Notes under the pieces: generated by a model
The model's input: only the letters and a program-made list of their open reading frames with translations
Databases searched by the model: none
Told to the model about the DNA's origin: nothing
Shown here: positions 34,929-44,398 of the stretch, one piece after another
Layout: every line of letters starts with the position of its first letter
How positions within the stretch are numbered: the first letter of the stretch is position 1
Origin: Arcicella aurantiaca
GTDB taxonomy: Bacteria > Bacteroidota > Bacteroidia > Cytophagales > Spirosomataceae
Assembly (NCBI RefSeq): GCF_003148625.1
Contig: NZ_QGGO01000005.1
Span: 42,010 to 106,009, forward strand
Reading direction: 5' to 3'
DNA: 64,000 nucleotides
Translations under genes and position numbers: made by a program

Positions 34929-35123
34929 ATGAGTGTTGAATGTTTAATGGAAAAGAAAACAAAAAATACAGAAGAAGCTAACAGAGGACTATCAAAAGAA
35001 GATTTTTATCTGAATGAGCAAGGTTTTATGGTTTTTACAGAAGCCTATCACTTAAAACGTGGGTTTTGTTGTAAAAATGGGTGTAGGCATTGTCCTTATA
35101 GGTTTTTGAAGCAGGGTATTTGA
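34929..35123 (+). CDS. DUF5522 small cysteine-rich protein
   Basis: A 64-residue protein with the DUF5522 signature DFY-x(6)-GFMVFTEAYHLKRG followed by CCKNGCRHCPYRF. The clustered cysteines suggest binding of a metal or iron-sulfur centre; function unknown. An ATG at 34947 is an equally good start. No operon partner is evident. Confidence 0.85.
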   Translation: MSVECLMEKKTKNTEEANRGLSKEDFYLNEQGFMVFTEAYHLKRGFCCKNGCRHCPYRFLKQGI

Positions 35124-35169
35124 TTGATTTTTCGATAGAAAATTATAGATTTTTCTGTATTTTCATACC

Positions 35170-35832
35170 ATGAATCAAAAAAATATCATTCTACAAAGTT
35201 TTGTAATTTTCCTTTTCCTACTTACTTCTTGTGTATCAAAAGACACAGAAAAGAAATCATTTTATACAGATTTTTTCAAAACACCATATATCATTTCTGT
35301 TAAAGATTCCCTTATTGAACATCAAAACGATAGTTTATCTCGCTTAACTAAATTTCCAGTACCACCGCCCCTAATTCCTAAAAATATTGGAAATTTTGGA
35401 ATGTATTGTAGTAAGTTCAATATCATTTTTCACACAAGTAATAGAATTTTCTTTCATAATAAAGATAATCTCTTTCATGCGTGTGGCACAGGGATTCGTG
35501 ATGACGAAATTGATTTTTTAGATATTCAACCAGATGATATTATTGAAGTTTCAGGTAATTCTGTATTTGAAATAATCAAAAAGAATAAAAAATTTAGTGA
35601 CGATATGATTTCCATAGCATCATTATCTGATACTATTCAAAACCCATTTTTTGACATATTGATTGACTCTTTAAACAAAAACCAACTAAAGAGATACTTT
35701 ATCAGAAGGGCTACTGAAGAAGAACGAAACGTTCTTGATGCAAAACTAAATCACAAATTTTATCAAAAAGAAGATTATAGATGGACAATGAAATATAGAA
35801 ACTACAAAAATTTTCTCAATAAAACAGAATAG
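35170..35832 (+). CDS. Hypothetical lipoprotein
   Basis: A 220-residue protein with a lipoprotein signal: a hydrophobic N-terminus and LLTSC with the acylated Cys near residue 21. The body is polar with no domain that I recognise. It lies 46 bases after the DUF5522 gene and is closed by a strong hairpin. Likely anchored to the outer membrane or periplasmic. Confidence 0.75.
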   Translation: MNQKNIILQSFVIFLFLLTSCVSKDTEKKSFYTDFFKTPYIISVKDSLIEHQNDSLSRLTKFPVPPPLIPKNIGNFGMYCSKFNIIFHTSNRIFFHNKDNLFHACGTGIRDDEIDFLDIQPDDIIEVSGNSVFEIIKKNKKFSDDMISIASLSDTIQNPFFDILIDSLNKNQLKRYFIRRATEEERNVLDAKLNHKFYQKEDYRWTMKYRNYKNFLNKTE

Positions 35833-35853
35833 CCAACTTTTTGAAAGTTGGCT
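35831..35853. terminator. Bidirectional terminator
   Basis: A perfect 10-bp stem (AGCCAACTTT / AAAGTTGGCT) with loop TTG and a T-rich tail, between the lipoprotein and fadA, which converge. Confidence 0.75.
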
Positions 35854-35874
35854 ATTCTTATACTCTCATAATCT

Positions 35875-37053
35875 CTACTTCAAAAACTCATAAATCCCCG
35901 CAACGCCTTGTCCTCCACCTACACAGGCGGAAACCATTCCGTATTTCTGATTTCTTCTTCGCATTTCGTTGAATAATTGAACAGATAATTTCGCTCCCGA
36001 ACAACCCAATGGGTGTCCAAGAGCAATTGCTCCGCCGTTCATGTTGATTTTTGAACGGTCTAAATCTAATTCTTTAATAACTGCCAACGACTGTGCAGCA
36101 AAAGCTTCGTTCAATTCTATTTGGTCGATGTCGTTGATATTTAAACCTGCTTTTTTCAAAGCCAACGGAATAGCCGCAACGGGTCCAATGCCCATGATGC
36201 GTGGCTCAACGCCTGCCGTTGTATAGGTTACCATACGGGCAATTGGCTCAAGATTTAATTCTTTTACCATCGCTTCTGACATTACCATCACAAAAGATGC
36301 ACCGTCTGAAGTTTGAGATGAATTCCCTGCCGTTACAGAGCCTCCCGCAGCAAAAACGGGCTTCAAATTAGATAAAGCTTGCATACTTGTTCCTGCTCTT
36401 GGTCCTTCGTCGGTATCAACGATTGATTCACGGGTCTTTTTCTTTCCTGATTTCTCATCAAAAAAGGTTTCCTTCACGGTAATTGGCACGATTTCGTCTT
36501 TAAAAAGTCCGTTAGCTTGTGCTGTCAATGCCTTTGTATGAGATTCTACCGCAAATTCATCTTGTTCTTCACGAGTGATTTTGAATTGGTCTGCAACTTG
36601 TTCAGCCGTTAAACCCATTCCGATATAATAATCTGGATTTTTCTGAGCAATTTCAAAGTTTAAAGCCGTTTTATAACCCATTACAGGTACTAAGGACATG
36701 GATTCTGCTCCACCTGCGATGATACAATCGGCAATTCCTGCGTGAATTTTTGCCGATGCCAAAGCGATTGCCTCCAAACCAGAACCACAATAACGGTTGA
36801 TGGTAAAACCCGGAACATTTTTAGGTAATGATAAAAGAGCAATGTATCTCGCAATTTGCATTCCTTGCTCCGCTTCTGGAACGGCATTACCCACGATGAG
36901 GTCATCAACCCGAGTTGGGTCTAAAGCAGGAACTTGTGCAACTAAATGTTTGATAACTTCGGCTGCCAAATCATCTGGTCTTGTAAAACGGAAAACACCT
37001 CTTGGAGCTTTTCCAACTGCGGTACGGTAGCCCGCTACTATGTATGCGTTCAT
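35875..37053 (-). CDS. fadA: Acetyl-CoA C-acyltransferase (3-ketoacyl-CoA thiolase)
   Basis: A 392-residue thiolase. The nucleophile is C89 in NRYCGSGLEAIALA; the second half has NEAFAAQSL, GGAIALGHPLGCSGA with the catalytic His, and the general-base Cys in SACVGGGQGVAGIYE. It splits 3-ketoacyl-CoA with CoA as the last step of beta-oxidation. It is downstream of the fused dehydrogenase/hydratase gene across a 99-base repeat-filled gap, as in fadNA operons. Confidence 0.95.
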   Translation of the reverse strand: MNAYIVAGYRTAVGKAPRGVFRFTRPDDLAAEVIKHLVAQVPALDPTRVDDLIVGNAVPEAEQGMQIARYIALLSLPKNVPGFTINRYCGSGLEAIALASAKIHAGIADCIIAGGAESMSLVPVMGYKTALNFEIAQKNPDYYIGMGLTAEQVADQFKITREEQDEFAVESHTKALTAQANGLFKDEIVPITVKETFFDEKSGKKKTRESIVDTDEGPRAGTSMQALSNLKPVFAAGGSVTAGNSSQTSDGASFVMVMSEAMVKELNLEPIARMVTYTTAGVEPRIMGIGPVAAIPLALKKAGLNINDIDQIELNEAFAAQSLAVIKELDLDRSKINMNGGAIALGHPLGCSGAKLSVQLFNEMRRRNQKYGMVSACVGGGQGVAGIYEFLK

Positions 37054-37064
37054 TTTTTTATCGC

Positions 37065-37156
37065 TTTAAGCCATAAGCTATTAGCTTTAGGCTATCTTGA
37101 TGTTGATTGATTTTAAACTCTAAGTCTAAAACTTAAAGCCTGTCGCCTAATGCTAA
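37065..37156. repeat. STRR-like heptamer inverted repeat, TAAGCTA type
   Basis: TAAGCCA, TAAGCTA, TTAGCTT, TAGGCTA in tandem (37066-37096) and a complementary arm around 37131-37156 (TTAAAGCC, TCGCCTAA, TGCTAA). It fills the fadN-fadA gap. Confidence 0.8.
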
Positions 37157-39552
37157 TTTCTCAAAGGCTTTCCTCCGTTCAATAAACTTTGGATACGCTC
37201 TAAAGTCTTTTTCTCTCCCGAAAGTGACAAGAATGCTTCTCTTTCTAAGTCTAAAAGATACTGTTCCGAAACTAACTGCGGATAGCTCAAATCACCTCCC
37301 GAAATAACGTAAGCTAATTTATCCGCAATTTTAGCATCGTGTTCCGAAATAAAACGACCCATTTTCATACCTTGAACGCCCGCTTTGAATAAAGCAATTC
37401 CTGCTTTTCCTTGCACTTTAACATCAGTACGTTGTTTTGGTTGTGTATAACCTGCTTCTGCTAATTCAATGGCTGCTTGTTTGGCATCAGCAATTAATCT
37501 TGAACGATTCAATACAATTTCATCACCACGACGCAAATATCCCATTTCCATCGCTTCTTGAGCTGAGGTACTCACTTTTGCCATCGCAATATTCATAAAT
37601 GCCGACTGCAATGTGTTTAATTCTGGGTCGCCATTTTTGTAAGCGTCCGAACAACGTACTGCCATTTCTTTCGTTCCTCCGCCCGCAGGAATTAAACCTA
37701 CGCCAACTTCTACTAAGCCCATGTAAGTTTCTGCAGCTGCTACAACTCTGTCTGCATGAAGGTTAATTTCGCAACCACCACCCAAAGCCAAAGTATGCGG
37801 TGCAACTACCACAGGAATTGACGAATAACGTACTCGCATCATTGTTTGTTGGAACTGGGCAATCATCATGTTTATTTCATCGAATTCTTGTTCGATGGCA
37901 TACATAAATAACATTGCTAAATTTGCTCCTGCCGAGAAGGCTTCTGTGCTATCATTTCCGATTACTAAGCCTCTGAAATCTTTTTCAGCCAAAGCAATAC
38001 TTTTCTGAACGCCCTCGATAACACCCGCTCCGAAAGTGTTCATTTTAGAACGGAATTCTAAACCTAAAATTCCATCTCCTAAGTCGTAAGCGGTACTTTC
38101 TCCATTTTTCCAAACCACATTATCCGATAAGTTTTCAAGAATAATAAATGATTCAGTTCCTGGAATAGATTTATATGATTTTGTTGGAATGTCGTAATAC
38201 AAGCGTCTGCCACCTTCTTTTTTATAGAACGTTTTTGCTCCCGAAGCTAACATTTCATTCACCCATTCAGCGGGTTTCATGCCTTCAGTTGCCATCAATT
38301 CTATTCCTTTTTCTACTCCGATAGCGTCCCAAGTTTCAAATAGTCCGATTTCCCAACCGAAACCTGCACAAATAGCGGCATCAATTCGGTATAATTCATC
38401 AGAAATCTCTGGAATTCTGTTAGTCACATATTTGAATCCATCTAAAATAGTCTTTCTATAAAACTCACCTGCTTTAGATTTATCAGCTAATAAAACGGCA
38501 AAGCGGTCTTTCAAAGCTAAATTTTTCGTTTTTTCAAAAACATCAAATTTTACTTTTTGAGACGGTTCGTATTCAAAAGTTTTAAGGTTTAAAGCTAAAA
38601 TCTCCGATTTTCCTCCTGCTCCTTTTACTTTCTTATAAAATCCTTGACCCGTTTTGTCGCCTAACCATTTATTTTCCTGTAATATTTTCATCATTTCAGG
38701 AAGAACAAAAGTATCTTTTGCTTCGTCGTTGGTCAAACCTGCGTACAAATTGTTCGATACGTTTATGGTTGTGTCCAAACCCACCACATCCGACAAACGG
38801 AATGTTCCAGATTTCGGGCGACCCACTACTACCGATGTCAATTTATCAACTTCTTCCACCGTCAAGCCCATTTCTTCCACCACTTTCATGGTTTTCATCA
38901 TCGAGTAAACACCCACACGATTGGCGATGAAAGCAGGAGTATCCTTACACAAAACGGTCGTTTTTCCCAAGAAACGGTCGCCGTAGTGCATCAAGAAATC
39001 TGTAACCGCTGGGTCAGTGGTTGGTGTTGGGATAATTTCCAACAATTTCAAATATCTTGGAGGATTAAAAAAGTGCGTTCCACAAAAATGTTTTTGGAAA
39101 TCCTCAGAACGTCCTTCCGCCATTAAATGAATTGGAATACCAGAAGTATTTGACGTTACCAAAGTCCCTGTTTTACGCAAAGCATCTACTTTTGCGTAAA
39201 GAGATTTTTTAATCGCCAAATTTTCAACAATCACCTCAATTACCCAATCATAATTCTTGATTTCGGCAAGGTTATCATCAAAATTTCCTAACTTAATTCT
39301 ATTGGCAAAAGATGCAGAATATAATGCCGCAGGATTCGATTTTAATGTATTTTGGAAAGCTTCATTCACGATACGGTTACGCACCGCAGGATGTTCGGTA
39401 GTAAGTCCTTTCGCTTTTTCGGCATCATTCGGTTCTCTTGGAACAATGTCTAAAAGTAAAACTTCCACACCAATATTAGCAAAATGGCAAGCGATACGGC
39501 TTCCCATAATTCCAGAGCCAAGTACGGCTACTTTTCTGATTGAACGGTTCAT
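37153..39552 (-). CDS. fadN: 3-Hydroxyacyl-CoA dehydrogenase / enoyl-CoA hydratase fusion (FadN type)
   Basis: A 799-residue enzyme for two steps of fatty acid oxidation. The N-terminal dehydrogenase has the NAD-binding VAVLGSGIMGSRIACHFAN and CGTHFFNPPRYLKLLEIIP. The enoyl-CoA hydratase domain comes after it (about 500-720) with the oxyanion-hole segments AFSAGANL and LALGGGCEINL. This order is that of FadN from Bacillus and is opposite to E. coli FadB. The length is typical. Confidence 0.93.
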   Translation of the reverse strand: MNRSIRKVAVLGSGIMGSRIACHFANIGVEVLLLDIVPREPNDAEKAKGLTTEHPAVRNRIVNEAFQNTLKSNPAALYSASFANRIKLGNFDDNLAEIKNYDWVIEVIVENLAIKKSLYAKVDALRKTGTLVTSNTSGIPIHLMAEGRSEDFQKHFCGTHFFNPPRYLKLLEIIPTPTTDPAVTDFLMHYGDRFLGKTTVLCKDTPAFIANRVGVYSMMKTMKVVEEMGLTVEEVDKLTSVVVGRPKSGTFRLSDVVGLDTTINVSNNLYAGLTNDEAKDTFVLPEMMKILQENKWLGDKTGQGFYKKVKGAGGKSEILALNLKTFEYEPSQKVKFDVFEKTKNLALKDRFAVLLADKSKAGEFYRKTILDGFKYVTNRIPEISDELYRIDAAICAGFGWEIGLFETWDAIGVEKGIELMATEGMKPAEWVNEMLASGAKTFYKKEGGRRLYYDIPTKSYKSIPGTESFIILENLSDNVVWKNGESTAYDLGDGILGLEFRSKMNTFGAGVIEGVQKSIALAEKDFRGLVIGNDSTEAFSAGANLAMLFMYAIEQEFDEINMMIAQFQQTMMRVRYSSIPVVVAPHTLALGGGCEINLHADRVVAAAETYMGLVEVGVGLIPAGGGTKEMAVRCSDAYKNGDPELNTLQSAFMNIAMAKVSTSAQEAMEMGYLRRGDEIVLNRSRLIADAKQAAIELAEAGYTQPKQRTDVKVQGKAGIALFKAGVQGMKMGRFISEHDAKIADKLAYVISGGDLSYPQLVSEQYLLDLEREAFLSLSGEKKTLERIQSLLNGGKPLRN

Positions 39553-39558
39553 TTTTTT

Positions 39559-39675
39559 CAGTTATCAGTAAACAATTATCAGTAAGCAGTAAACAATCAA
39601 GAAATTACAATGACTACTAACCCGAAAATACTGATTATAGTAACTGATAACTGTTTATTGTTAACTGCTAACTGT
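39559..39675. repeat. STRR-like heptamer inverted repeat, AGTTATC type
   Basis: AGTTATC, AGTAAAC, AATTATC, AGTAAGC, AGTAAAC on the left (39559-39597); the right arm (39630-39675) carries ACTGATAACTGTTTATTG and related words. It lies between the predicted promoter and the fadN start. Confidence 0.85.
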
Positions 39676-39681
39676 GATACT

Positions 39682-39714
39682 GTAAAGTTAATATTTTTTT
39701 AAATTGTTATGCAA
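39682..39714 (-). promoter_or_regulatory. Predicted promoter of fadNA
   Basis: On the minus strand TTG (39714-39712), a 21-base spacer, then TAACTTTA (one mismatch to TAnnTTTG) and CAG. The predicted start near 39675 places the whole heptamer repeat in the leader. Confidence 0.45.
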
Positions 39715-39811
39715 GCATACTATTTTATTTTTTTAGAAGTTAATGACTAAAATCAAGTTTCAGAAGAAATTTACGTAATTTTAGGGATATAATTTATAAA
39801 GAAGATTTACG

Positions 39812-41149
39812 ATGCAAAAGTTAGTTATTTCAAGTCAATTTATGGGTGTAAAGCCTTGTATAATAAAATTAAATAGGTTTTTATTACTTATTGGTGAGCA
39901 AGCAAGTGGAAAAAGTACGATTGCAAAATTAATTTTCTTTTTCCAGACCTTACCAGATTCATTATATGAAAATGGAATTATTGCACGTTCCAGAAATGAA
40001 AATTTTGACTTTTTAGAACATATTAATCGTATTACAAGGCAAAAATTCTTAGAAACATTTGGACCAACATCAAGGAGTGACCATTTTGAAATTCATTTTC
40101 ACTATAATGACACCTCCTATTTAAAAATTAATCAAGGGGCAGATAAATTAACTTACGCTCTCTTTGAAAAAAATATGGGATTTGGACTGGGAGAGGCTTT
40201 GAAAAAATATTTCAAAGCTCCAAGACTGGATGACAACCTTGATGAAATTAATTTAAGGCAACAGTTCAAGCAAGATTTAGATTTACTTTTTAAAAGAGAA
40301 ACAAATACACATACCTATTTAATTGCGGGAAGGAGTACGACTGTCGCTTTTCCTGATATTTTTGAGAGGGTTATTGAACAAGAAATTGAAAAATTAATTG
40401 AAGATGAAGTCAAAGAACAAGACTTTGAAAAAAGACAGAGAACAGGAAATGAAAAACTCCTCTACCAATTTGTTCAATGGTCTAAGGGAGTTAGAAATAA
40501 CTTTAAAAACAATGGAAAAACCTTTCAAAAGGTAGGAAGAGGTCTTAATAACCAAGTAGCAACTACTATGATTGAACGTATTTCAAAAAAAATCTTGAAA
40601 GGCACATATCAAAGTGAAGAATGGGGTGAACAAATTAAATTAGAGAACAACTTAAATATTTCTTTGAAAGATGCATCTTCTGGGCAACAAGAGGTATTAC
40701 GTATCTTACAAGGTGTTTTTCTTTCAATAGGATTAACAAATCGAAGAGAGTTTTTTGTAGTCGAAGAACCCGAAGCCCATCTTTATCCGTTGGCACAAAA
40801 AGAATTAATGAATGCTTTTGGAGTATTTTTGAACACTATCCACCATGGTAAATTAATCATTACAACACATAGCCCCTATATTTTAGCTTGTGTGAACATC
40901 TTACTTTTTGCTCAATATGTTACTAATCAAACAAATAATCAATCAAAGATTGTGAAGATAGTTCAAAAAGAATATTGGTTAGATTCGCAATTTTTTAATG
41001 CTTATTCGCTTGGACAAAGTGAAGATTATTGTGTCGATATTAAAGATGCTGAAACGGGAATGATTGACCAAAATTATTTAGATACAATTTCTGAACAATT
41101 AGGAATGCAAAACAGTGAACTATACAATCTACTACTTGAACAAGTTTAA
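39812..41149 (+). CDS. AAA/ABC-type ATPase, first gene of a possible defence pair
   Basis: A 445-residue cytosolic P-loop ATPase of the SMC/ABC-like class used in many anti-phage systems. It shows Walker A GEQASGKST (28-36), an insert with LIAGRST (about 172-178), the signature-like SSGQQEVLRI (289-298), Walker B FFVVEEPEAHLYP (314-326), and the H-loop TTHSPYI (H353). The C-terminus (DAETGMIDQNYLDTISEQL) is the usual end of such proteins; there is no TOPRIM domain as in OLD, Gabija or PARIS relatives. It overlaps the nuclease-like gene by one base (TAATG), so the two are translationally coupled. Confidence 0.85.
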   Translation: MQKLVISSQFMGVKPCIIKLNRFLLLIGEQASGKSTIAKLIFFFQTLPDSLYENGIIARSRNENFDFLEHINRITRQKFLETFGPTSRSDHFEIHFHYNDTSYLKINQGADKLTYALFEKNMGFGLGEALKKYFKAPRLDDNLDEINLRQQFKQDLDLLFKRETNTHTYLIAGRSTTVAFPDIFERVIEQEIEKLIEDEVKEQDFEKRQRTGNEKLLYQFVQWSKGVRNNFKNNGKTFQKVGRGLNNQVATTMIERISKKILKGTYQSEEWGEQIKLENNLNISLKDASSGQQEVLRILQGVFLSIGLTNRREFFVVEEPEAHLYPLAQKELMNAFGVFLNTIHHGKLIITTHSPYILACVNILLFAQYVTNQTNNQSKIVKIVQKEYWLDSQFFNAYSLGQSEDYCVDIKDAETGMIDQNYLDTISEQLGMQNSELYNLLLEQV

Positions 41150-41778
41150 TGAGTAATTATTCTGAAAATCTCGAAAAAATAGAATCGTTAGTTACTCGTA
41201 ATCAGGCTAATATTCAAACCATTAATCAAACCACATTTTGGATTGCTGATGAAAAGCAGATTGATGGTTCAAATCAAATAAAAATTCAGAATTCTTCTAC
41301 TCTAAATTGGCTAAAAGTTTCTCAAAATCAAGGAGAAAATTGTTCAATTTTTCCAGTAGACGGTATTCAAGGCGTATTTCAATCTACTGGATTACCTGTA
41401 AAAAATACTAATCAATTTATTTTTGAATGGAAAAATGAACATGGTATTGAGAACAAAACTCCTGGCGATTGTGATTGTTTGATTGTATCTGATAAGCTAC
41501 ATTTCTTAGAATTTAAAGCAGATGCGACCTCTCAAACAATTCAACAGATTGATAATAATCGCAATAAAGCCGAGGCACAATTAGCTAAAACACTTTGTTC
41601 ATTCAGAGAACAATTGAATGATGATAATTTGAAAAGTATATGCGTTTTGGTTGTTCCTAAATTCTTTTCTTACCCAAATTTTAAAGCAAGTTCTTCTCGT
41701 AAAATAAAGTTTTTGAAATTGTATAAATGCGAGCTTAAAGAGATTACAACTGATGGCAACTCAGAGCATCAATTGTGA
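41149..41778 (+). CDS. PD-(D/E)XK nuclease-like protein, second gene of a possible defence pair
   Basis: A 209-residue protein. The core reads P-G-D107-C-D109-C-L-I-V-x(4)-L-H-F-L-E121-F-K123, i.e. D-x(11..13)-ExK between two hydrophobic strands, the active-site layout of the PD-(D/E)XK superfamily; a helix with QLAKTL follows. I do not recognise the family by name. Its start codon shares a base with the ATPase stop. By analogy with other ATPase-nuclease pairs the ATPase would sense infection and this protein would cut nucleic acid; that is inference. Confidence 0.7.
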   Translation: MSNYSENLEKIESLVTRNQANIQTINQTTFWIADEKQIDGSNQIKIQNSSTLNWLKVSQNQGENCSIFPVDGIQGVFQSTGLPVKNTNQFIFEWKNEHGIENKTPGDCDCLIVSDKLHFLEFKADATSQTIQQIDNNRNKAEAQLAKTLCSFREQLNDDNLKSICVLVVPKFFSYPNFKASSSRKIKFLKLYKCELKEITTDGNSEHQL

Positions 41779-41897
41779 TAAGTTTGCTCATATTCCATAT
41801 TCTTCCAATAACATCTGGCTTAACTATGCAACGATAAAATTCTATGAAATCCTTTTGCCATTTTTAACGTAATATAAAAGGTTTACTTTTTTATCCG

Positions 41898-41905
41898 TAA
41901 TTTTG
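41898..41905 (+). promoter_or_regulatory. Predicted -7 element of prfC
   Basis: TAATTTTG followed by CA, 20 bases before the prfC start codon. No strong TTG at -33. The start site would be about 14 bases from the ATG. Confidence 0.45.
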
Positions 41906-41925
41906 CACCTCAATTTTATTCAGCG

Positions 41926-43518
41926 ATGACTATTCAAGACGAAATACACAAACGCCGTACCTTCGGAATTATATCTCACCCCGATGCGGGTAAAACTACG
42001 CTTACTGAAAAACTCCTACTTTTTGGGGGGGCAATTCAGACGGCGGGAGCAGTAAAATCTAACAAAATCAAGAAAGGAGCAACTTCCGATTTCATGGAAA
42101 TTGAACGCCAAAGAGGTATCTCGGTGGCAACTTCCGTAATGACTTTTGAATATAACAATCTCAAAATCAACATTTTGGACACTCCCGGTCACAAAGATTT
42201 TGCGGAAGACACTTACCGTACCCTTACGGCTGTCGATTCTGTAATCTTAGTTATTGACTGCGTAAAAGGCGTTGAGGAGCAAACGGAAAGATTGATGGAA
42301 GTTTGTAGAATGAGAAATACGCCTGTGATTATTTTCATCAATAAAATGGATAGAGAGGGGCAAAACCCTTTCGATTTATTAGATGAATTGGAGCAGAAAT
42401 TAAACATTAAAGTTCGTCCTTTGACTTGGCCAATCAACATTGGTGCAAATTTTAAAGGAGTTTATAATCTTTTCGAAAAATCATTAAACTTATTCAGTGC
42501 TAATAAAACCAAAATCGAGAAAGAAGTTGTAGCGGTAGATATTTGGTCGGAGGAATTGGATAAAAAAGTGGGCGAAAAAGATGCTAATCAATTACGAGAA
42601 GACGTAGAATTGATTGAAGGTGTTTACGGGAATTTCGAGCGAGATACGTATTTGTCGGGCGAAATTGCTCCTGTTTTCTTTGGCTCGGCGGTTAATAACT
42701 TCGGGGTTCAAGAGTTATTAGATACGTTTACCGAAATTGCACCAAGTACGCAAGCTCGTCAGACAGATGTACGTGTTGTTGAGCCAGAAGAGAAAAAATT
42801 CTCAGGATTTATCTTCAAAATTCACGCAAACCTTGACCCAAAACACCGTGATAGAATTGCCTTTTTGAGAATCTGTTCGGGAACTTTTGAAAGAAATAAG
42901 TTTTACAAACACGTTCGTTTGGATAAAAACCTCCGTTTTAACAACCCTTATACTTTTATGGCTCAAGATAAAGAGGTTATTGAAGAAGGTTTCCCGGGGG
43001 ACGTAGTTGGTTTGTATGATACGGGTAACTTCAAAATTGGTGATACCATGACGGAAGGTGAAAACTTACAATATCAAGGTATTCCAAGTTTTTCTCCTGA
43101 GATTTTCAAGGAATTAATGAACCTTGACCCAATGAAATCGAAGCAATTGGAAAAAGGAATTATGCAATTGACCGACGAAGGTGTGGCTCAATTATTCTTG
43201 CAACCACAATTGGGAAATCGTAAAATTGTTGGAACGGTTGGGGAACTTCAATATGAGGTAATTCAGTATCGTTTGGAGCATGAATACGGTGCAAAATGCC
43301 GTTTTGACCATCGTGATATTGCCAAAGCTTGTTGGATTACGGCAGAAGACCCTAAAAAATTAGCTGAATTTGTACGTTTGAAAGGACAAAACATTGCTCA
43401 AGATAAAGACGAAAATTATGTATTCTTGGCAGAATCTGATTGGATTTTAAGAATGAATATCCAAAACAATCCAGATATTCAATTTCACTTTACTTCAGAA
43501 TTTAAAAGAGCATTATAA
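41926..43518 (+). CDS. prfC: Peptide chain release factor 3
   Basis: A 530-residue translational GTPase that recycles RF1 and RF2. The G domain has [32 protein letters not shown] (switch I), DTPGHKDF and NKMDRE; the RF3-specific C-terminal half contains [18 protein letters not shown] sequence ([14 protein letters not shown]). Normal length. It stands alone. Confidence 0.96.
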   Translation: MTIQDEIHKRRTFGIISHPDAGKTTLTEKLLLFGGAIQTAGAVKSNKIKKGATSDFMEIERQRGISVATSVMTFEYNNLKINILDTPGHKDFAEDTYRTLTAVDSVILVIDCVKGVEEQTERLMEVCRMRNTPVIIFINKMDREGQNPFDLLDELEQKLNIKVRPLTWPINIGANFKGVYNLFEKSLNLFSANKTKIEKEVVAVDIWSEELDKKVGEKDANQLREDVELIEGVYGNFERDTYLSGEIAPVFFGSAVNNFGVQELLDTFTEIAPSTQARQTDVRVVEPEEKKFSGFIFKIHANLDPKHRDRIAFLRICSGTFERNKFYKHVRLDKNLRFNNPYTFMAQDKEVIEEGFPGDVVGLYDTGNFKIGDTMTEGENLQYQGIPSFSPEIFKELMNLDPMKSKQLEKGIMQLTDEGVAQLFLQPQLGNRKIVGTVGELQYEVIQYRLEHEYGAKCRFDHRDIAKACWITAEDPKKLAEFVRLKGQNIAQDKDENYVFLAESDWILRMNIQNNPDIQFHFTSEFKRAL

Positions 43519-43560
43519 AACTAAAAAGGCGAGAAGTGATTCTCGCCTTTTAGTTTTATA
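43515..43560. terminator. Bidirectional terminator
   Basis: A stem of about 20 bp with one bulged A (ATAAAACTAAAAAGGCGAGA with its complement), loop GTGA. It overlaps the prfC stop codon and also serves the converging barrel gene. Confidence 0.8.
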
Positions 43561-43574
43561 TGACAAACTTTTGA

Positions 43575-44090
43575 TTAGAATTTGAATGTCAAACCTGCAC
43601 GAGCATTTGAAACACCACTATAACCTAATTCTAATACAGCTCCAATATTATCAGAGAAGAAATATCTACCACCGATAAAATAGTTAAAATCTAAACCATT
43701 ACCATAACTGTAACCAGTTCCATTATAGCCATCTTTCCAGCTAAATGAACGGTAACCTAAACCCAAACCAGCATAAAGGTCAACTTTATCTGAGTTAATT
43801 TTAAGAACTTCTCCTAAGTGATAAGCACCTCTTGCACCAATATAAAATGCAGTAAATCCAAGACCTGAACCATAATTACCAGAAGCGTAGTCAGCTTGTC
43901 CCCCAACGCTAATAGCATCCGTAATACCTACCTCGAAAGATGCTCCTAAAGGCAAACCTGTGCTGTAATATGAATTTAAACCTATTGTTGCGTTTAAATA
44001 TTTATCTCCTTGTTTGTAAGCTTGTGAAAAACCTTGAGAAGCGGTTAACAATAATGCGAGAAGGAAGGAAAAAGTTAGTAATTTTTTCAT
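43575..44090 (-). CDS. Small outer-membrane beta-barrel protein
   Basis: A 171-residue protein with a signal peptide (cleavage near GFSQ-A) and alternating aromatic/glycine strands ending in GLTFKF, the C-terminal Phe typical for barrel insertion. About eight strands can be placed. Function unknown; the size fits an OmpA-like or OmpW-like eight-stranded barrel without a periplasmic domain. The gap 44091-44347 upstream holds nothing that I can name. Confidence 0.8.
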   Translation of the reverse strand: MKKLLTFSFLLALLLTASQGFSQAYKQGDKYLNATIGLNSYYSTGLPLGASFEVGITDAISVGGQADYASGNYGSGLGFTAFYIGARGAYHLGEVLKINSDKVDLYAGLGLGYRSFSWKDGYNGTGYSYGNGLDFNYFIGGRYFFSDNIGAVLELGYSGVSNARAGLTFKF

Positions 44091-44347
44091 GTTATAAAAA
44101 ATTAAGGGTTGAAAATTGATTTAGTGTTATGTATTAATTGATTGTTTTATTGATTAAAATATCAAATATCTAACGGCACAAATTAAATACTTTTTATAAT
44201 TACTGCAAGCCTAAACTTAGTAAGCGGTCGTATTTGATTCGTATTTGGGCGGGATTAATTTATAAACAACAATTATTTCTTTGAAAAATCAAATTGTTGT
44301 TTGCAAAACAAAGGTCAGAGAGTTTGGCGATTACTGACATGATAAAT

Positions 44348-44386
44348 ATCATAATAAAAGAGTTGAGACTACTCTTTTATTATGAT
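44348..44386 (-). terminator. Terminator after the phosphohexomutase gene
   Basis: A perfect 16-bp stem (44348-44363 with 44371-44386) and a 7-base loop, 12 bases past the stop codon. The A/T-rich stem can serve both directions. Confidence 0.7.
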
Positions 44387-44398
44387 AAGTGTTTATTT

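Noticed and set aside
34711..34962. 83-residue open frame on the minus strand
   Set aside because: Overlaps the DUF5522 start on the other strand, no recognisable domain and no good start; a 59-residue form from about 34890 cannot be fully excluded.
39812..41149. OLD-family nuclease (ATPase plus TOPRIM) reading for the ATPase
   Set aside because: The C-terminus after the H-loop is too short and has no TOPRIM E..DxD motif; the nuclease function is in the next gene.
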